From the NCBI RefSeq assembly GCF_029784135.1, contig NC_073745.1, positions 159,849,335 through 159,913,334 on the forward strand: a DNA stretch of 64,000 nucleotides, written 5' to 3'. A model generated the notes under the pieces. That model saw only the letters and a program-made list of their open reading frames with translations, did not search any database and was not told where the DNA came from. Positions 54,319 through 64,000 of the stretch are shown piece after piece. The stretch is from Toxorhynchites rutilus septentrionalis. Lineage: Eukaryota; Arthropoda; Insecta; Diptera; Culicidae. The number at the start of each line of letters is the position of its first letter. Position 1 is the stretch's first letter. The translations under genes were made by a program, and so were the position numbers.

Positions 54319-54730
54319 GCAATTTTTTTTTTAATTTGTTGGTTTATCATTTCTGATATCATTTGCGAATACGTCGAAACTTCTTAAATAACTCTTTAGT
54401 AAAAAGTTCCGGGTACCCTGAAAATGTTTAGTGACTTGCGTTTGTAGAATCATTTCGAGAAGCAACGATTCATTCTTGCATTCGCGACAACAATACACTA
54501 ATTGATCATATGTCGCAGTTTGTTTCTTTATATCAATGCACGCATTGCACTGAGTATTTTACGAGAGGCATCTTCCGTGCATCGCCATTCAACAAGCATC
54601 AAACACGCGTCTAACAGATGCACACAGTTGCAGCAATAAAAAAGAAATATCGCGAGAATGACCGTTTATGAAAAATCGTTTCTCGATTCTCGGTCAAAAC
54701 CGTCAACAAAGCTAGGAGCTTGTTCAATCA
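54319..54730. other. Unrecognised AT-rich sequence
   Basis: Nothing supported. Confidence 0.4.
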
Positions 54731-54732
54731 GA

Positions 54733-55150
54733 ACTAGGATTGGGCGATCTTTATAGAAAGATCGATCTTGTCGAATCGATTTTCCAAACGGCGTCGGAAT
54801 CGATCTTTGTCGAATCGAACCTTGAGAAATCGAAAACTTTTTTTCCAATTTATCTGCTTATTCTATAGGAGTGTCGTCTTTTCTTTAAACAGGGAATACA
54901 AATTTCATATTTATAATGAAACATCAAAAGCAAAAGTAGAAGATGCGATCCAAATGTTGACATTATGTTTGAAAAAAATGTTAGGTGGTCTTTGGTGAGA
55001 TTGAAATCGATGTATACTGAAAAACAAATCTACAAAAAGATCGAAATCTAAGATCAACAAAATCGATTTTCTTGATTTTCTCGAATAGAAAAGGTCGATC
55101 CAAAAAATCGGAAATTGAAATGGAAAACATCGATCTTCTGAACATCTATC
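54733..55150. repeat. 'gatcgat'-rich block, possible MITE
   Basis: It opens 'ctaggattgggcgatcttta' and is full of 'aaagatcgatctt', 'gaatcgatt' and 'tcgaatcga' on both strands; 'atcgatcttctgaacatct' closes it. The high density of inverted short motifs suggests a MITE, but I could not define matching ends. Confidence 0.35.
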
Positions 55151-56200
55151 CGACATTTCCAAATTCTAATCAGAACAGAGCCGCTTCGCACGAGAGCAAA
55201 TGCGAATGGCAACTAAAAGTATCGAAGGTATGCTATTTACATGTACAGGAAATGAACAAGTTCTTAGTTTCGGGCAACGAAAACAAGTAACACACTCAAA
55301 GCCAAACACTGATGGCTAAAAGCGACCTATACTGCCGTAATCTCGCAGTGACGCAAGCGCCAAAACTGACATTTTACTTTTTTTTTTGTTATAGATTGAT
55401 AAAGAATACCAAATCTTTCAAACAACTGCTGAATTTTACAGAAATGGGAAAAAATGACCCCGTAAAAGCTGGAAAACGGATTGGCGAAAGCGCCATTTCC
55501 ACTGTGATGCGGCGTAAGCGTCATTTTCCCTATGATGTGATGTAATTTGATTGGGATGCGAAGTGATTTTTTGATCAGTTCTGATAGCTCAGGATGAATG
55601 AGCAGGGACGGCAAATTTCACATCTTACGTAATGGACGTTTAGCATAATGAGAGTCATATGTTTTTAATTTCTCTTTCGGATGGATTGAATCTGAATGTT
55701 GATTGAATACTTCTAAATACTCCATCTAAAGGCATCTTGTAACAAAACTCAAAACACCCTCGCATAAACTGTATCAGCTGTACATCGAATGATTTCAGAT
55801 TGATTATTTTATGTTTTCAATGTTTTCAATTGCATTTTGGATTGGAAAAAAATTGGTGTTGTCTATAATTGTTACAATCGGGTTCTTAACTACGTTAGCC
55901 TGCTCGACGCATACTACAAAGTCGAAAAATGTGTAGAACTTTACTCCCTGATGCTTTCTCATGCCTCCGCTCAACGGCGGCATTTTGGAGAAAATAATTG
56001 GAAACAGGTTCTCACACACTTTGATGGATGAACGCCAATCGATTGTGGAAACAGCGATTAAAATTTGCTGTTTCCACAATAAACTGGCGTCGGTAGCATA
56101 GCTTAAAGAAACTGCGTGTACTGATAGTGTACAAATGCTTCCCGTTAAGTTCGCTTTCGCTCTCTTCTTGTGGACTCTTGTGAATGCGCAGCAATAACGG
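55151..56200. other. Unrecognised sequence
   Basis: Frames at 55327-55614 (minus) and 55804-56079 (minus) lack domains. A lone piggyBac-like end 'ggggctcaacgtgttaa' follows at 56203-56219. Confidence 0.4.
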
Positions 56201-56589
56201 TACGGGGCTCAACGTGTTAAACATGTCTGCCCATCGTATCGCTGACCGCAAATTTTTAATCAACTCCAACTCTGATAAACCTCTTCACAAGATGCCACAG
56301 AAACGTACAGGTGTAAGATTTGGAAGCGATTCTTGTAAGTCTCACTTCTTGATGTACTGTAACACGTCCAATACAATCTCATTAATGACATCTTTAGAAT
56401 TAATTTCAGCGGCCATCAAATTTCTACGGAGTCTTGGTATCTTTAGTGAAAGCTGGCTTTCCGAAACTTCGTAGTTGCCAGTTTGTCAAATCGACTTTTT
56501 CAGTGTAATAACATGTGTCGAGCTTGAATAGCTTTAAATTTTCGGCTTCTTCTTCAGACGATTTTGACCGTTCTTGTAATTCCCGACAA

Positions 56590-56623
56590 AAATGTCTAAT
56601 GCACTATAACATTCTCTCCTCCA
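56590..56623 (-). other. Likely 3' LTR start and polypurine tract of the gypsy element
   Basis: On the minus strand 'ggaggagagaa' (polypurine) is followed by 'tgttatagtgcattagaca', with the TG start usual for an LTR. It lies about 40 bp after the pol stop, as expected. No second LTR was found upstream of gag, so the boundary is inferred from position and sequence type. Confidence 0.45.
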
Positions 56624-56663
56624 TCGTTAGTTCGGTTTTGCTAATTTTTTGAGGGATCTCCTT

Positions 56664-57050
56664 TCAGTAGCAAATTTTTGATCGTTCGATTTTAATAAAA
56701 CCTTTTGAATGGCCATTTTGAATAGACGGGTATTTTGAAGAGCGCCGTGGTGTGCTAGTTCCAGCTGATTCAAAGTTGGAAGACGTCGATGAAGACGATG
56801 TGGACTCCTGGCTAGGACTGACGGCTGGACTTATTGGAATCGCCGGTGGTGATAGCGATGGCGAAGATGCTATATCAGTCGAAGTCGTTGGTGTGCCCCA
56901 AATGACCAAGAGAATGCTTACTGGCAAGCTTTTTTGTCTGGCTGACGGCGGTTTACAGGAACCTTGGATAAAGCTGGATGATGTTCGGCTTCTCATCTGG
57001 TTAACGTGAGACCGTGCCTGGTACATAAATACAGGCGTTTTAGAGTACAA
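56664..57050 (-). pseudogene. gypsy pol C-terminus
   Basis: The start contains 'QARSHVNQMRSRTS', matching the 'HVNQLRxR' ending that follows the integrase of Mag-type elements. After it comes a Ser/Pro-rich tail ('SPSLSPPAIPISPAVSPSQE') and 'STPRRSSKYPSIQNGH', ending 56664. The tail is low complexity and probably disordered. The frame is open but separated from the integrase by a gap and frameshift. Confidence 0.65.
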
Positions 57051-57131
57051 CTGGACCTACACTGGTTCACTACATTTAAAGAATCGCAATTTGGACGGCT
57101 TCGTATCAGTAGATAGAGGTGATGGTGATTT

Positions 57132-57566
57132 TCATGCAGGAAGACGTAGTAATTTGAGGCACGTGCGTATGCTACGACTGAATATTAACTCCGAAGGCGA
57201 AAAGCCATTTGCTGACCAGTTTAACGTACTTCGATACACCATCAGAAACATGTCGATTGCTTCTTCAACAGAACTTATCCCAAGGTAAACCTTTTTGATC
57301 GCCCTCCACAACGTATCCACGAAAAGTTCCACCTGACCAATTGATTGTGGGTGGAACGGAGTGATAGTCACGTGATTTATATCATTGCTGGTGCAAAACT
57401 GGGCAAAATCAGAGCTGATGAATTGGGTGCTATTATCTGACACCAATGTTTCCGGTATCCCTAGACGAACAAATATCTTGCGGAGAATGTGGATGGTCAC
57501 TGCGCTGGTGATGCAACTTGTCTGAACAACTTCTGGCCATTTTGAATAGGATTCCACAGCGAGCAA
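57132..57566 (-). pseudogene. gypsy integrase core
   Basis: An rve-type integrase core of 144 codons. The first catalytic position is 'LAVESYSKWPE', where family members have VDAYSKW, so Asp is replaced by Glu. The second Asp is present in 'ETLVSDNSTQFISSDF', and the Glu in 'FHPQSIGQVELFV' (usually HPQSNGQAERFV). It ends in 'NWSANGFSPSELIFSR', the region that precedes the pol C-terminus. Integrase inserts the element's cDNA into the host chromosome; with the first Asp lost this copy is presumably inactive. The HHCC zinc domain is not recognised. Confidence 0.85.
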
Positions 57567-57876
57567 ATAGTAGTCGCCATTGATGGGATCAACGTGGACC
57601 CGTTGCCATGGACGCGTGGACTTAGACCAGGTTACGGGTAGAGCCCGGATGACTACGATGGAGCTCGTCGAGATATTGCTTACGCAGCTAGGATGAAATA
57701 ATGAGCCTTTTGCCGAATAAAATACAGCCTTGAACCGTGATCGGGGATTCGCGTCGACTGTGAAACGTTAGAGTTCCCGATCGGCGGTGAAGGGTTAACT
57801 TTTAAACCAACCGAGTTGGATGTATCGGTAAATCTTCTTGATTACCGGATCCGTGTGGGTGCCTTGTTGCACCGCT

Positions 57877-58119
57877 CTAAAACTGGTAGGTAACAGCTGA
57901 CCTGACATCATGTTTAATGGTCACATATGCTATGACATAATCCTCAACAGGCATCACATGATAATTTATTAGCCCCGAATAAACGTCTGCATGGGGAAAT
58001 TTATCAGTAGCCATGTACTCCATTGTAAAGTCGTACATCAATAGGATTAAAGCCCAGCGTTGGAATCGGTTAGCGGTATATACTGGTATTCCTTTCTTGC
58101 TTCCGAATATGCGCAGCAA
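57877..58119 (-). pseudogene. gypsy RNase H tail
   Basis: 'LRIFGSKKGIPVYTANRFQR' and 'WALILLMYDFTMEYMATDKF' then 'PHADVYSGLI' is the end of the RT-linked RNase H of gypsy elements (family form 'GHADVLSRL'). Preceding parts are displaced by frameshifts. Confidence 0.8.
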
Positions 58120-58200
58120 TGGAGCTTGATCCGTTTGAAAGAGGAATTTTCGACCGATGGATGGCGAAGTACTCGCATATTGGGAACAGATTTGACTTAA

Positions 58201-58717
58201 AAAATTATTACATCGAGGAACGAGCTCACCTCTGAGACGTTGGTTGGAGCAGGCATGCGTGTGATGGCTTCGATCTTAGCTGGATCAAGTCCAGAAGATG
58301 TCCGAGATATTTGATGTATTGCCGTCCGAACTAGCACTTCTCGATTCGAACGGTAAGTACGAATTCTTGTAGACACTGGAACAGGACATTGAGATTCGGG
58401 TTAATGGTTAGGAGTATGCTAGAAGATTCCTCGACTCCAACCTGCAAGTATGATTTCGACATATCAATCATGCGGAAAATCTTGCAGTGTGAAAGCTTGA
58501 TGAATATATCCTGCGGCAACGGCAGCGGATATTTATGCGGTTGGAGTGCATTGTTCAGTCCTGTAGGGTAATCGCCGCATATCCGTATGTTGTCGTTGGC
58601 TTTGCGAACGACCACGATCGGAGCGGCCCACTCCGAGTAGACGATTGGTTTGATAATCTTCAAATGCTCGAGTCGAGTGCTGAAAACGGATGGGTAGGCG
58701 CTTGAGGCGATCAGCAT
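58201..58717 (-). pseudogene. gypsy reverse transcriptase, catalytic YxDD missing
   Basis: Motifs visible: 'VYSEWAAPIVVVRKANDNIR' and 'ICGDYPTGLNNALQPHKYPL' (fingers), 'LPLPQDIFIKLSHCKIFRMI' with the first catalytic Asp in 'RMIDMSKSYLQV'. After 'LTINPNLN' the frame runs out and the part with YxDD is missing. The thumb appears in another frame near 58300-58210 ('GLDPAKIEAITRMPAPTNVS'). An open 128-codon piece is thus a broken RT. Confidence 0.85.
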
Positions 58718-58719
58718 AG

Positions 58720-58990
58720 GATCTGGAATCGCTGACTTGCCGGCAAAAGACGTTCATCGGCAGTCTGTCCCGCTGAAAAGTTTCCACTAGATCTTGTCCG
58801 AGAAAGTGGAGATCCTGTGCCACAACGATGGCCGTACAACTTTTGATACACCGTTGACCTTAACAGGGCAATTGAACTCAGAAAATAGTTGCAGGGGGTC
58901 GCCTGATGCTGTTTTGGCGGTCACTGATGATGCGCGGACTGGTGGTTTACCGAGATACTTTCATGTCTCAGTCGGTTTCAACCATAACAT
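58720..58990 (-). pseudogene. gypsy protease region
   Basis: The minus strand reads 'LGKPPVRASSVTAKTASGDP' and 'LQLFSEFNCPVKVNGV', then 'LGQDLVETFQRDRLPMNVFC', which correspond to the part of the Mag-type pol between the active-site DTG and the RT ('ARSASGDPLRLLGEFQC', 'LNLLGLDLI'). The DTG itself is not found. Frameshifted. Confidence 0.6.
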
Positions 58991-59028
58991 TTTGCAAATT
59001 CCTATTCATATACGTGCGTCGGAACTTC

Positions 59029-59250
59029 TTATAACTGTCCGTAATGCCTACACTCCGAGCATCCGTGTATTTTGTATTTACAGTCCCGTGTATAATGTAT
59101 AATGTCGCAGTGCCAGCACGGACTTGGTGGTTCCTTCTTCCTTTCCCCCGGTGATGATTTTGAGCTTGAGCTATCCTGTTTCGTTCTTATCCGCCTCTGA
59201 AACCGTTTCTTCCTGATTACATGTACTTCCCTGCTAGATTCCTCAATCAA
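59029..59250 (-). pseudogene. gypsy gag zinc knuckles
   Basis: 'PPSPCWHCDIIHYTRDCKYK' holds one complete knuckle (CX2CX3HX4C). 'HGCSECRHYGQL' begins the second, where the His position is Gln. A basic stretch ('IRKKRFQRRIRTKQ') precedes them. Typical nucleocapsid part, which packages the RNA. Confidence 0.8.
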
Positions 59251-59661
59251 CGTCGTGACGTAGATTGATAGGACGTTGGCATTCTGCTGATAACTGTTCG
59301 AGTGTCACGTCGTTTTTATTCTCGATCTGAGACAAAAGTCGCGTCCGATTTTCTACGTCTGCTTCCGATTTTAATCCGCACACAAAAATGATCCCTTAAC
59401 TGCTCTTCAGTCAGAGCACCAAGTTCGAACTAGACAAAAAATTTATTTTTACTGCAGGCGTATGTTACAAAATCTTCCGTAGGTTTCTTGAAAACCTGCA
59501 GGGAGCGATAACGTTTGCTGAAAATCGACTCAGCAGCCCCGAACAAGCTTCTTGGTTTAATTACCGTAACGGCGAAGGAGAACTCCTGGGAAATTTTCAG
59601 AAATATAAAAGTACTATATCACTCGTGCTCGTGTTTAACAACCGCACGTTAGTCGGATCAT

Positions 59662-59994
59662 CTAAACGGGATACATGTTGCGAAAATAAATCCTCATAGC
59701 GAAACCACGAGGAAAAAGTGTGTTGCTTTCAACGCCATAGCGGAATTTCTTCACGTTGCTCGCTAGCGAATCGAGGATCACTTCTGTGTTTGTTGGTACT
59801 TGAATGTTTTCCTGAAGACTGATGGATGCACGTTGCTGCTCGTGGACTTGCTGCTGATTGTTGAGGAACTGGTTGGTGACTTGTTGCTGTTGTTGAAGCT
59901 GCTGTAATATCTGGAGGATGAGCGCGTCTGTCGGCAGCGAGAACGCGAGGTTTTTATTTGAAACGGGAACGGATGGCAACTTTTTTCTGTGCAC
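59662..59994 (-). pseudogene. gypsy gag N-terminus, Gln-rich
   Basis: The frame from 59994 includes 'ALILQILQQLQQQQQVTNQF' and 'LNNQQQVHEQQRASI', a coiled-coil-like Gln-rich start as in Mag-type gag, then 'VILDSLASNVKKFRYGVESN'. The rest of gag is frameshifted. Confidence 0.65.
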
Positions 59995-60010
59995 CTTCTA
60001 CATTGCGATT

Positions 60011-60595
60011 CATGCTTTCTTTCATAAAACCGAGTCTAAAAACAAAAAACATGAGAAACATTTCAACAATTTTCAAAAATCCCACTTTAAAAAAAATGAT
60101 AAAACTTTTTTTGTTTCATTTTTCCTTTTTGGCGCACTGTGTTATGAACTCCATTAGTTGTCCGCTGTAACATATAAAAAATAGAAAAACAAATAAAAAA
60201 ACACCTTTCATAATAAAATTGAGTTTTAAGTGTTATTTTAGAAAGAAAATTAAAATGATGACACCAAGTCAATTGGACCAACCGTTTATGAGTTTCATTT
60301 CCTGAAAATTTCAAGCAATCATTGCTTTGCCCTTCTCAAAAGTAAGGCTAGAGTCAAAATGGCAAACTGATAATGCAAATTATATTTTTTGGTCATAAAG
60401 AATGCGTCTGTAAAATTTGAACCAAATTATATACAGAAATAAAATGTATGAAAAATCGTCATTTGCGTCATTCATACTTCGTAAAAAAAATCAGTGTAAG
60501 GGGCACGCATCTTATTGAATAAACTGTTTTAGAATAAAATTGAGGCGTATTTGTTGGCCAAAAAATAAACGGTGAACTAATGACATAATATGTTG
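60011..60595. other. Unrecognised AT-rich sequence
   Basis: Nothing supported. Confidence 0.4.
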
Positions 60596-60650
60596 GGCGT
60601 CGTGCACAAATTACGTAACGCTAAAAATGCGATTTTTGGATTAGTTTGGG
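60596..60650. mobile_element. Single end of the 153-bp MITE family
   Basis: 'ggcgtcgtgcacaaattacg' with 'taacgctaaaaa' equals the left end at 8041. The partner end is absent. Confidence 0.75.
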
Positions 60651-61049
60651 TACATTTAAAAAAATACTAAAGAGCCTAGATAACTGATTAGGTCACAAAA
60701 GTTGTATTAATAGGAAAAAACACATAAAAAGTGAGGTTTATAAAATTTACTAACATAAACTCCCTTATCTATGCATAAATATTTTATTTAACATAATGAA
60801 GAATTATATTTAAACAATTTCATTCAAAATTATGGTTTGCTGCACAAAGCGCGTGAAGTCCTCTTTAAAAAATATCCCCGAAAGACGAAATCCTACGTCA
60901 TGACGTTAAGTCAAAGGCTAAGTCAAAAATAATAACATAGAACAAGAAGAGCGCTATCGCCACAAGTGGAACGATAGCGCGCTCCCCCATGTTCAAATGG
61001 TTAAGATGGTTCGTTTCCAGTTGAGATCCCTCATGATTATCAGAAGGTA
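60651..61049. other. Unrecognised sequence
   Basis: A 'tcctacgtcatgacg' at 60889 recalls the dispersed 'gacgtagga' motif. Nothing else. Confidence 0.4.
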
Positions 61050-61055
61050 TCGACC

Positions 61056-61385
61056 GTTTTTTTTACGCGGCAGGTATCAACCGCGTAAAAATTTAATATG
61101 CTAATTGATGTGACTTCTCACGAAATGAGTTTGTATTGTATCACTGATTAGTAGTTAAGAAATAAAAAGAGAAACAGATAACATGATAGTACCATTCTAT
61201 TTTATACTAAAAATTCATTGTTTGTTAGATTTGTAAACGGTTTTTGAAATTTACGCAGTTTATTTTTACGCGGATTTTGGAATTTATGTGGTTTTTTACG
61301 CAGATTTTGGGATTTATGCGGTTTTTTTTCCCGGATTTTGGGATTTACGCGGTTTTTGTTTACACGCCACGTATTTCCCGAGTAA
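61056..61385. repeat. 'tttttacgcgg' hairpin and tandem units
   Basis: At 61057-61091 'ttttttacgcgg', loop 'caggtatcaa', 'ccgcgtaaaaa' makes a hairpin. From 61244 to 61352 units of about 30-35 bp ('tttttacgcggattttggga' with 'tttatgcgg') are repeated at least three times. Probably the two halves of one MITE. Confidence 0.65.
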
Positions 61386-61485
61386 AAAGCGACTCCAGTG
61401 TACACTGTAGTCAAAGTACATTGCTCCATTGAGGTGCAATTGAAGTTTATTCAGTGGGCAACGTAAATACCTTCATTATAATATA

Positions 61486-61520
61486 CTAGCTGACCCGGCA
61501 AAATTCGTCCCGCCCAAAAT
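61486..61520 (+). repeat. Head of an 'actagctgacccggc' repeat
   Basis: 'actagctgacccggcaaaat' with 'tcgtcccgcc', as at 18961 and 21928. It is cut off after about 40 bp by the tRNA-like repeat. Confidence 0.75.
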
Positions 61521-61546
61521 TTGTTTCTTGTTATCAATACCTTATG

Positions 61547-61999
61547 GGGGTCTCCGTAGCCACATTGGTTGCGCGTTCGCTTAGTAAGCGATCGATCGTG
61601 AGTTAAAAACTCAGGGCCCCCATTGACCATCTTTGCGTTGTTACAGAATAACTACGTCCAAGCAACAATCATCAGCGATGGAGATCGATCCATGGTCGAA
61701 ATAAGATCGATTCATCCATACAACTGCTCTGCTCTGCAAGACACATCGGGCTGCTGTTATATAAATAACTCAACAATGATCAATCAACTGTCTCCGCTGT
61801 CCGGTCTAACTGGATAATGGAAGAACAGAAAGAAAATTCTTTCGCCTAAATGACTACTGTGTTAATGTGTACCATATCCAATGGTATAGAAGGGAATACT
61901 CTAACGCCGAATAATGGCAACTATGTTATGTACTAATTATAGATATGATAAACATGTGACATGTACACGATTAAAATTCGGCTCCGTTACAGCTAAAAT
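61547..61999 (+). mobile_element. tRNA-like repeat, third SINE-type family
   Basis: 'gggggtctccgtagccaca' can pair with 'gggcccccattg' at the tRNA acceptor distance, with an A-box-like 'tagccacattgg' and a weak B box at 'gagttaaaaactc'. The arm 'cgcttagtaagcg' sits where an anticodon stem would be. It continues for 370 bp to 'cggctccgttacagctaaaa', too long and too diverged for a tRNA gene. Class uncertain. Confidence 0.5.
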
Positions 62000-62271
62000 G
62001 CTTCTTCTTCTTCTTCAATGGCACTAACGTTCCTAGAGGAACTTCGCCGTCTCAACGTAGTATTACTTGCGTCATTTTTATTAGTACTTAGTTGAGATTT
62101 CTATGCCAAATGACACGCCTTGCAATGCATTCTGAGTGGCAAGCTCTAGAATACGCATGATCACAGTGCAAGTCGGAGGAAATTTCTTTGACGAAAAATT
62201 CCCCCGACCAGAACGGGAATCGAACCCGAACACCATCATGTTAGTTATGACGCTAACCACTCGGCCACGGG
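62000..62271 (-). mobile_element. Feilai-like SINE, full length with 9-bp target duplication
   Basis: On the minus strand it runs from 'gctcccgtggccgagtggtt' (A box) through the B box 'gggttcgattcccg' to a 'gaagaagaagaagaag' tail. The duplication 'agctaaaat' stands on both sides (61991-61999, 62272-62280), as produced by LINE-driven target-primed insertion. The body equals the plus copy at 8979 and the fragment at 23041. Confidence 0.9.
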
Positions 62272-62281
62272 AGCTAAAATA

Positions 62282-64000
62282 CTTTCTGCAGTCCGTCGTT
62301 AATGACAAAAATGAGATGGAGGGTATGCGAAGGATACACCCACAGTGATCATCAAGCCATCCGTTATACCATTGGCCAACGACACTCCGTGGCAGTACGG
62401 ATAACTAGGACATGCCCACGCAGGTGGAAGACAAAAATCTTTGACAAGGATCTTTTCATCGAAGCACTACGCGTGGAGAGTGGCGCCTTGAACATGAACG
62501 CGGATGAACTGACGGAAACGCTAGCTAAAGCATGCGATATAACAATGCCAAGAAAAAGGGAACCCAGGTATAAGCGACCTCCAGTCTACTGGTGGAGTGA
62601 GACACTTGGCGTGCTTCGGGCCAACTGCCTCAACGCCAGAAGACGCTTCCAACGGTCAAGCATAGACACCAGAGAAGAGCGGAGAGTAGAATTTAGAGAG
62701 GCTAGATCCACTCTTAAACGGGCGATTAAGCGGAGCAAATCTAATTGCTTCAGGAAGTTATGTCGGGACGTGGACGTCAATCCATGGGGCAATGCTTACC
62801 GAGTGGTGATGGCGAAGCTCAGGGGCCCAACGATACCTTCCGAAATGTGTCCCGAAAAATTAAAAACTATCGTGGAAGGGTTATTTCCGCAGCACGACCC
62901 AACGACCTAGCCACCCATGCCATATGGAGAGGATGAGGATAACATCGAACGCAGAGAGGTGACGAACGACGAGCTAGTTGCAGCTATGAAACGCCTCAAA
63001 ACGAAGAAAGCGCCTGGCCCAGATGGAATCCCCAACGTAGCTTTAAAAGCGGCAGTCCTAGCATTCCCTGATATGTTCAGGACAGCAATGCAGAAGTGTC
63101 TAAACGAATGCTACATTCCGGATCGATGGAAGGTACAAAAGCTAGTACTACTGCCCAAACCAGGAAAGACGCCGGGTGACCCAGCATCGTATAGACCCAT
63201 ATGCCTGTTGGACACTCTGGGGAAACTTTTGGAGAGAATCATCCTCAATAGGCTGACGGAATGCACGGAGGGAGTTCGTGGACTGTCCGATAGTCAATTC
63301 GGATTTCGGAAAGGTAGATGCCATTCGCATAGTGGTCGAAAGAGCAAACAGAGCATCCAAACAGAAGCTCAGAGGAAATCGATACTGCGCAGTGATAACG
63401 ATCGACGTTAAGAACGCGTTCAATAGTGCGAGCTGGGAGGCCATCGCGACTGCGCTCCACACGATGAGAGTCCCTGAATACCTGTGTAGAACACTGAGAA
63501 GCTACTTCGAGAACCGTGTGCTGGTGTACGAGACAAACACGGGCCAGGCGCGGATTAAAACTAAGGCTGGAGTTCCGCAGGGCTCTATCCTGGGTCCATC
63601 GCTCTGGAACAGCATGTACGATGGCGTACTAAAACTGAATCTGCCCAGAGGTGTGGAGATCATTGGCTTCGCGGATGACATTGTTATTCTCGTGACCGGA
63701 GAATCCTTGGAACGGGTCGAAATGCTCGCGACCGAATCGATAGACATGATCGGAAGGTGGATGCAAAGTGTGAAACTGCAGATAGCCCACCACAAGACGG
63801 AAATGTTGATTGTCAGCAACCGCAGGGCGGTGCAACGTGCAGAAATCACCATCGGAGAGCACTTGATAACTTCGAAGCGAGATTTGAAATACCTGGGGGT
63901 GCAGATCGATGATCGACTGAACTTCAACAGTCACGTCGACTACGCTTGTAAAAAAGCAACGAAGACAATCAATGCACTGACACGAATCATGCCCAACAAC
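62282..64000 (+). pseudogene. R1-clade LINE ORF2, 5'-truncated, runs off right edge
   Basis: The frame opens with the end of the APE-type endonuclease ('YTHSDHQAIRYTIG', the catalytic SDH), then a basic linker ('ARSTLKRAIKRSKSNCFRKL'). A stop (TAG, 62908-62910) interrupts an otherwise continuous frame. The RT shows 'KKAPGPDGIPNVALKAAV', 'LLPKPGKTPGDPASYRPICL' and 'LSDSQFGFRKGR'. A small deletion at about 63318 shifts the frame ('GR' to 'DAIRIVVERA'). Then follow 'VITIDVKNAFNSASWEAI' (first Asp), 'AGVPQGSILGPSLW', 'IGFADDIVILV' (catalytic pair) and 'LKYLGVQIDDRLNFN', open to 64000. Same family as the copy at 658-1489. Confidence 0.9.

Larger units (their letters stand above)
56624..60010 (-). 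mobile_element. Ty3/gypsy retrotransposon remnant, Mag-like
   Basis: Ordered minus-strand pieces give gag (59662-59994), zinc knuckles (59029-59250), protease and RT (58201-58980), RNase H tail (57877-58119), integrase (57132-57566) and pol end (56664-57050). The two-knuckle gag and the Q-rich gag start fit the Mag clade. The 5' LTR and leader are missing. Stops, frameshifts and deletions occur throughout. Confidence 0.85.

Noticed and set aside
56184..56474. 96-codon plus frame
   Set aside because: Falls in the presumed LTR side of the gypsy element and next to a lone piggyBac-like end; no domain recognised.
61547..61625. Possible tRNA gene
   Set aside because: Acceptor-like pairing and an A box are visible, but the B box is degenerate and the repeat continues for hundreds of bases; treated as a tRNA-derived repeat.

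Overview
The window looks like mosquito DNA, most likely Aedes-type, from a transposon-rich, gene-poor region. The evidence is AT-rich intergenic sequence, tRNA-headed SINEs that look like the Aedes SINE Feilai, several copies of the mosquito-typical DD37E branch of the Tc1/mariner superfamily, R1-, I- and Jockey-like LINEs, BEL and Ty3/gypsy remnants, piggyBac and hAT elements, and many MITEs. I found no intact host protein gene, no rRNA or genuine tRNA gene, and no CRISPR array. Assignments rest on motifs read by eye, so family names below superfamily level are inference.

Layout. 1-2430: 3' half of an R1-clade LINE (minus), a (GT)n tract, a dead Tc1-like transposase and a scrap of I-element 3' end. 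2431-8700: a pogo-like MITE, a DD37E scrap, a TATA/initiator core promoter, the 3' part of an I-clade LINE with RNase H, a histone H3 C-terminus with a degenerate histone stem-loop, and a short MITE between two diverged direct repeats. 8700-15250: a SINE, another DD37E scrap, hairpin repeats, several dispersed repeats and long unrecognised AT-rich stretches. 15250-18820: a probable pogo-like transposon remnant hosting a palindromic SINE and foldback elements. 18960-25880: an 'actagctgacccggc' repeat interrupted by a deleted DD37E transposon, a second such repeat carrying a 144-bp minisatellite, a hAT element inside another hAT element (each with a perfect 8-bp target duplication), a pogo-like MITE and a piggyBac-like MITE. 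28851-30985: a nearly identical 1.07-kb tandem duplication. 31165-32461: a full-length but frameshifted DD37E element. 32640-33998: a degenerate repeat array and a (TA)n tract. 34763-38480: hAT, BEL, DD37E and Jockey-like LINE remnants, the LINE split by a TTAA-flanked MITE. 38896-44150: a SINE, mostly unrecognised DNA and a satellite with a three-monomer period. 44169-47015: a piggyBac transposon with a deleted catalytic core. 47016-52700: little recognisable. 52706-54310: a hAT element containing a foldback element containing a piggyBac MITE. 56590-60000: a decayed Mag-like Ty3/gypsy element (minus). 60596-64000: MITE and tRNA-like repeats, a SINE with a 9-bp target duplication, and a second R1-clade LINE (plus) running off the right edge.

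How it fits together: the window is a layered record of insertions whose order can be read from target duplications and interrupted arms. No autonomous element appears intact; nearly every transposase or reverse transcriptase carries a stop, frameshift, deletion or lost catalytic residue. The most interesting points are the nested insertions, the histone remnant beside a promoter, the inverted-duplicated SINE, the 31-bp perfect hairpin, the triplet-period satellite, and the possibility that this antisense-rich nest of dead elements serves as a piRNA source locus. That last idea is inference only.
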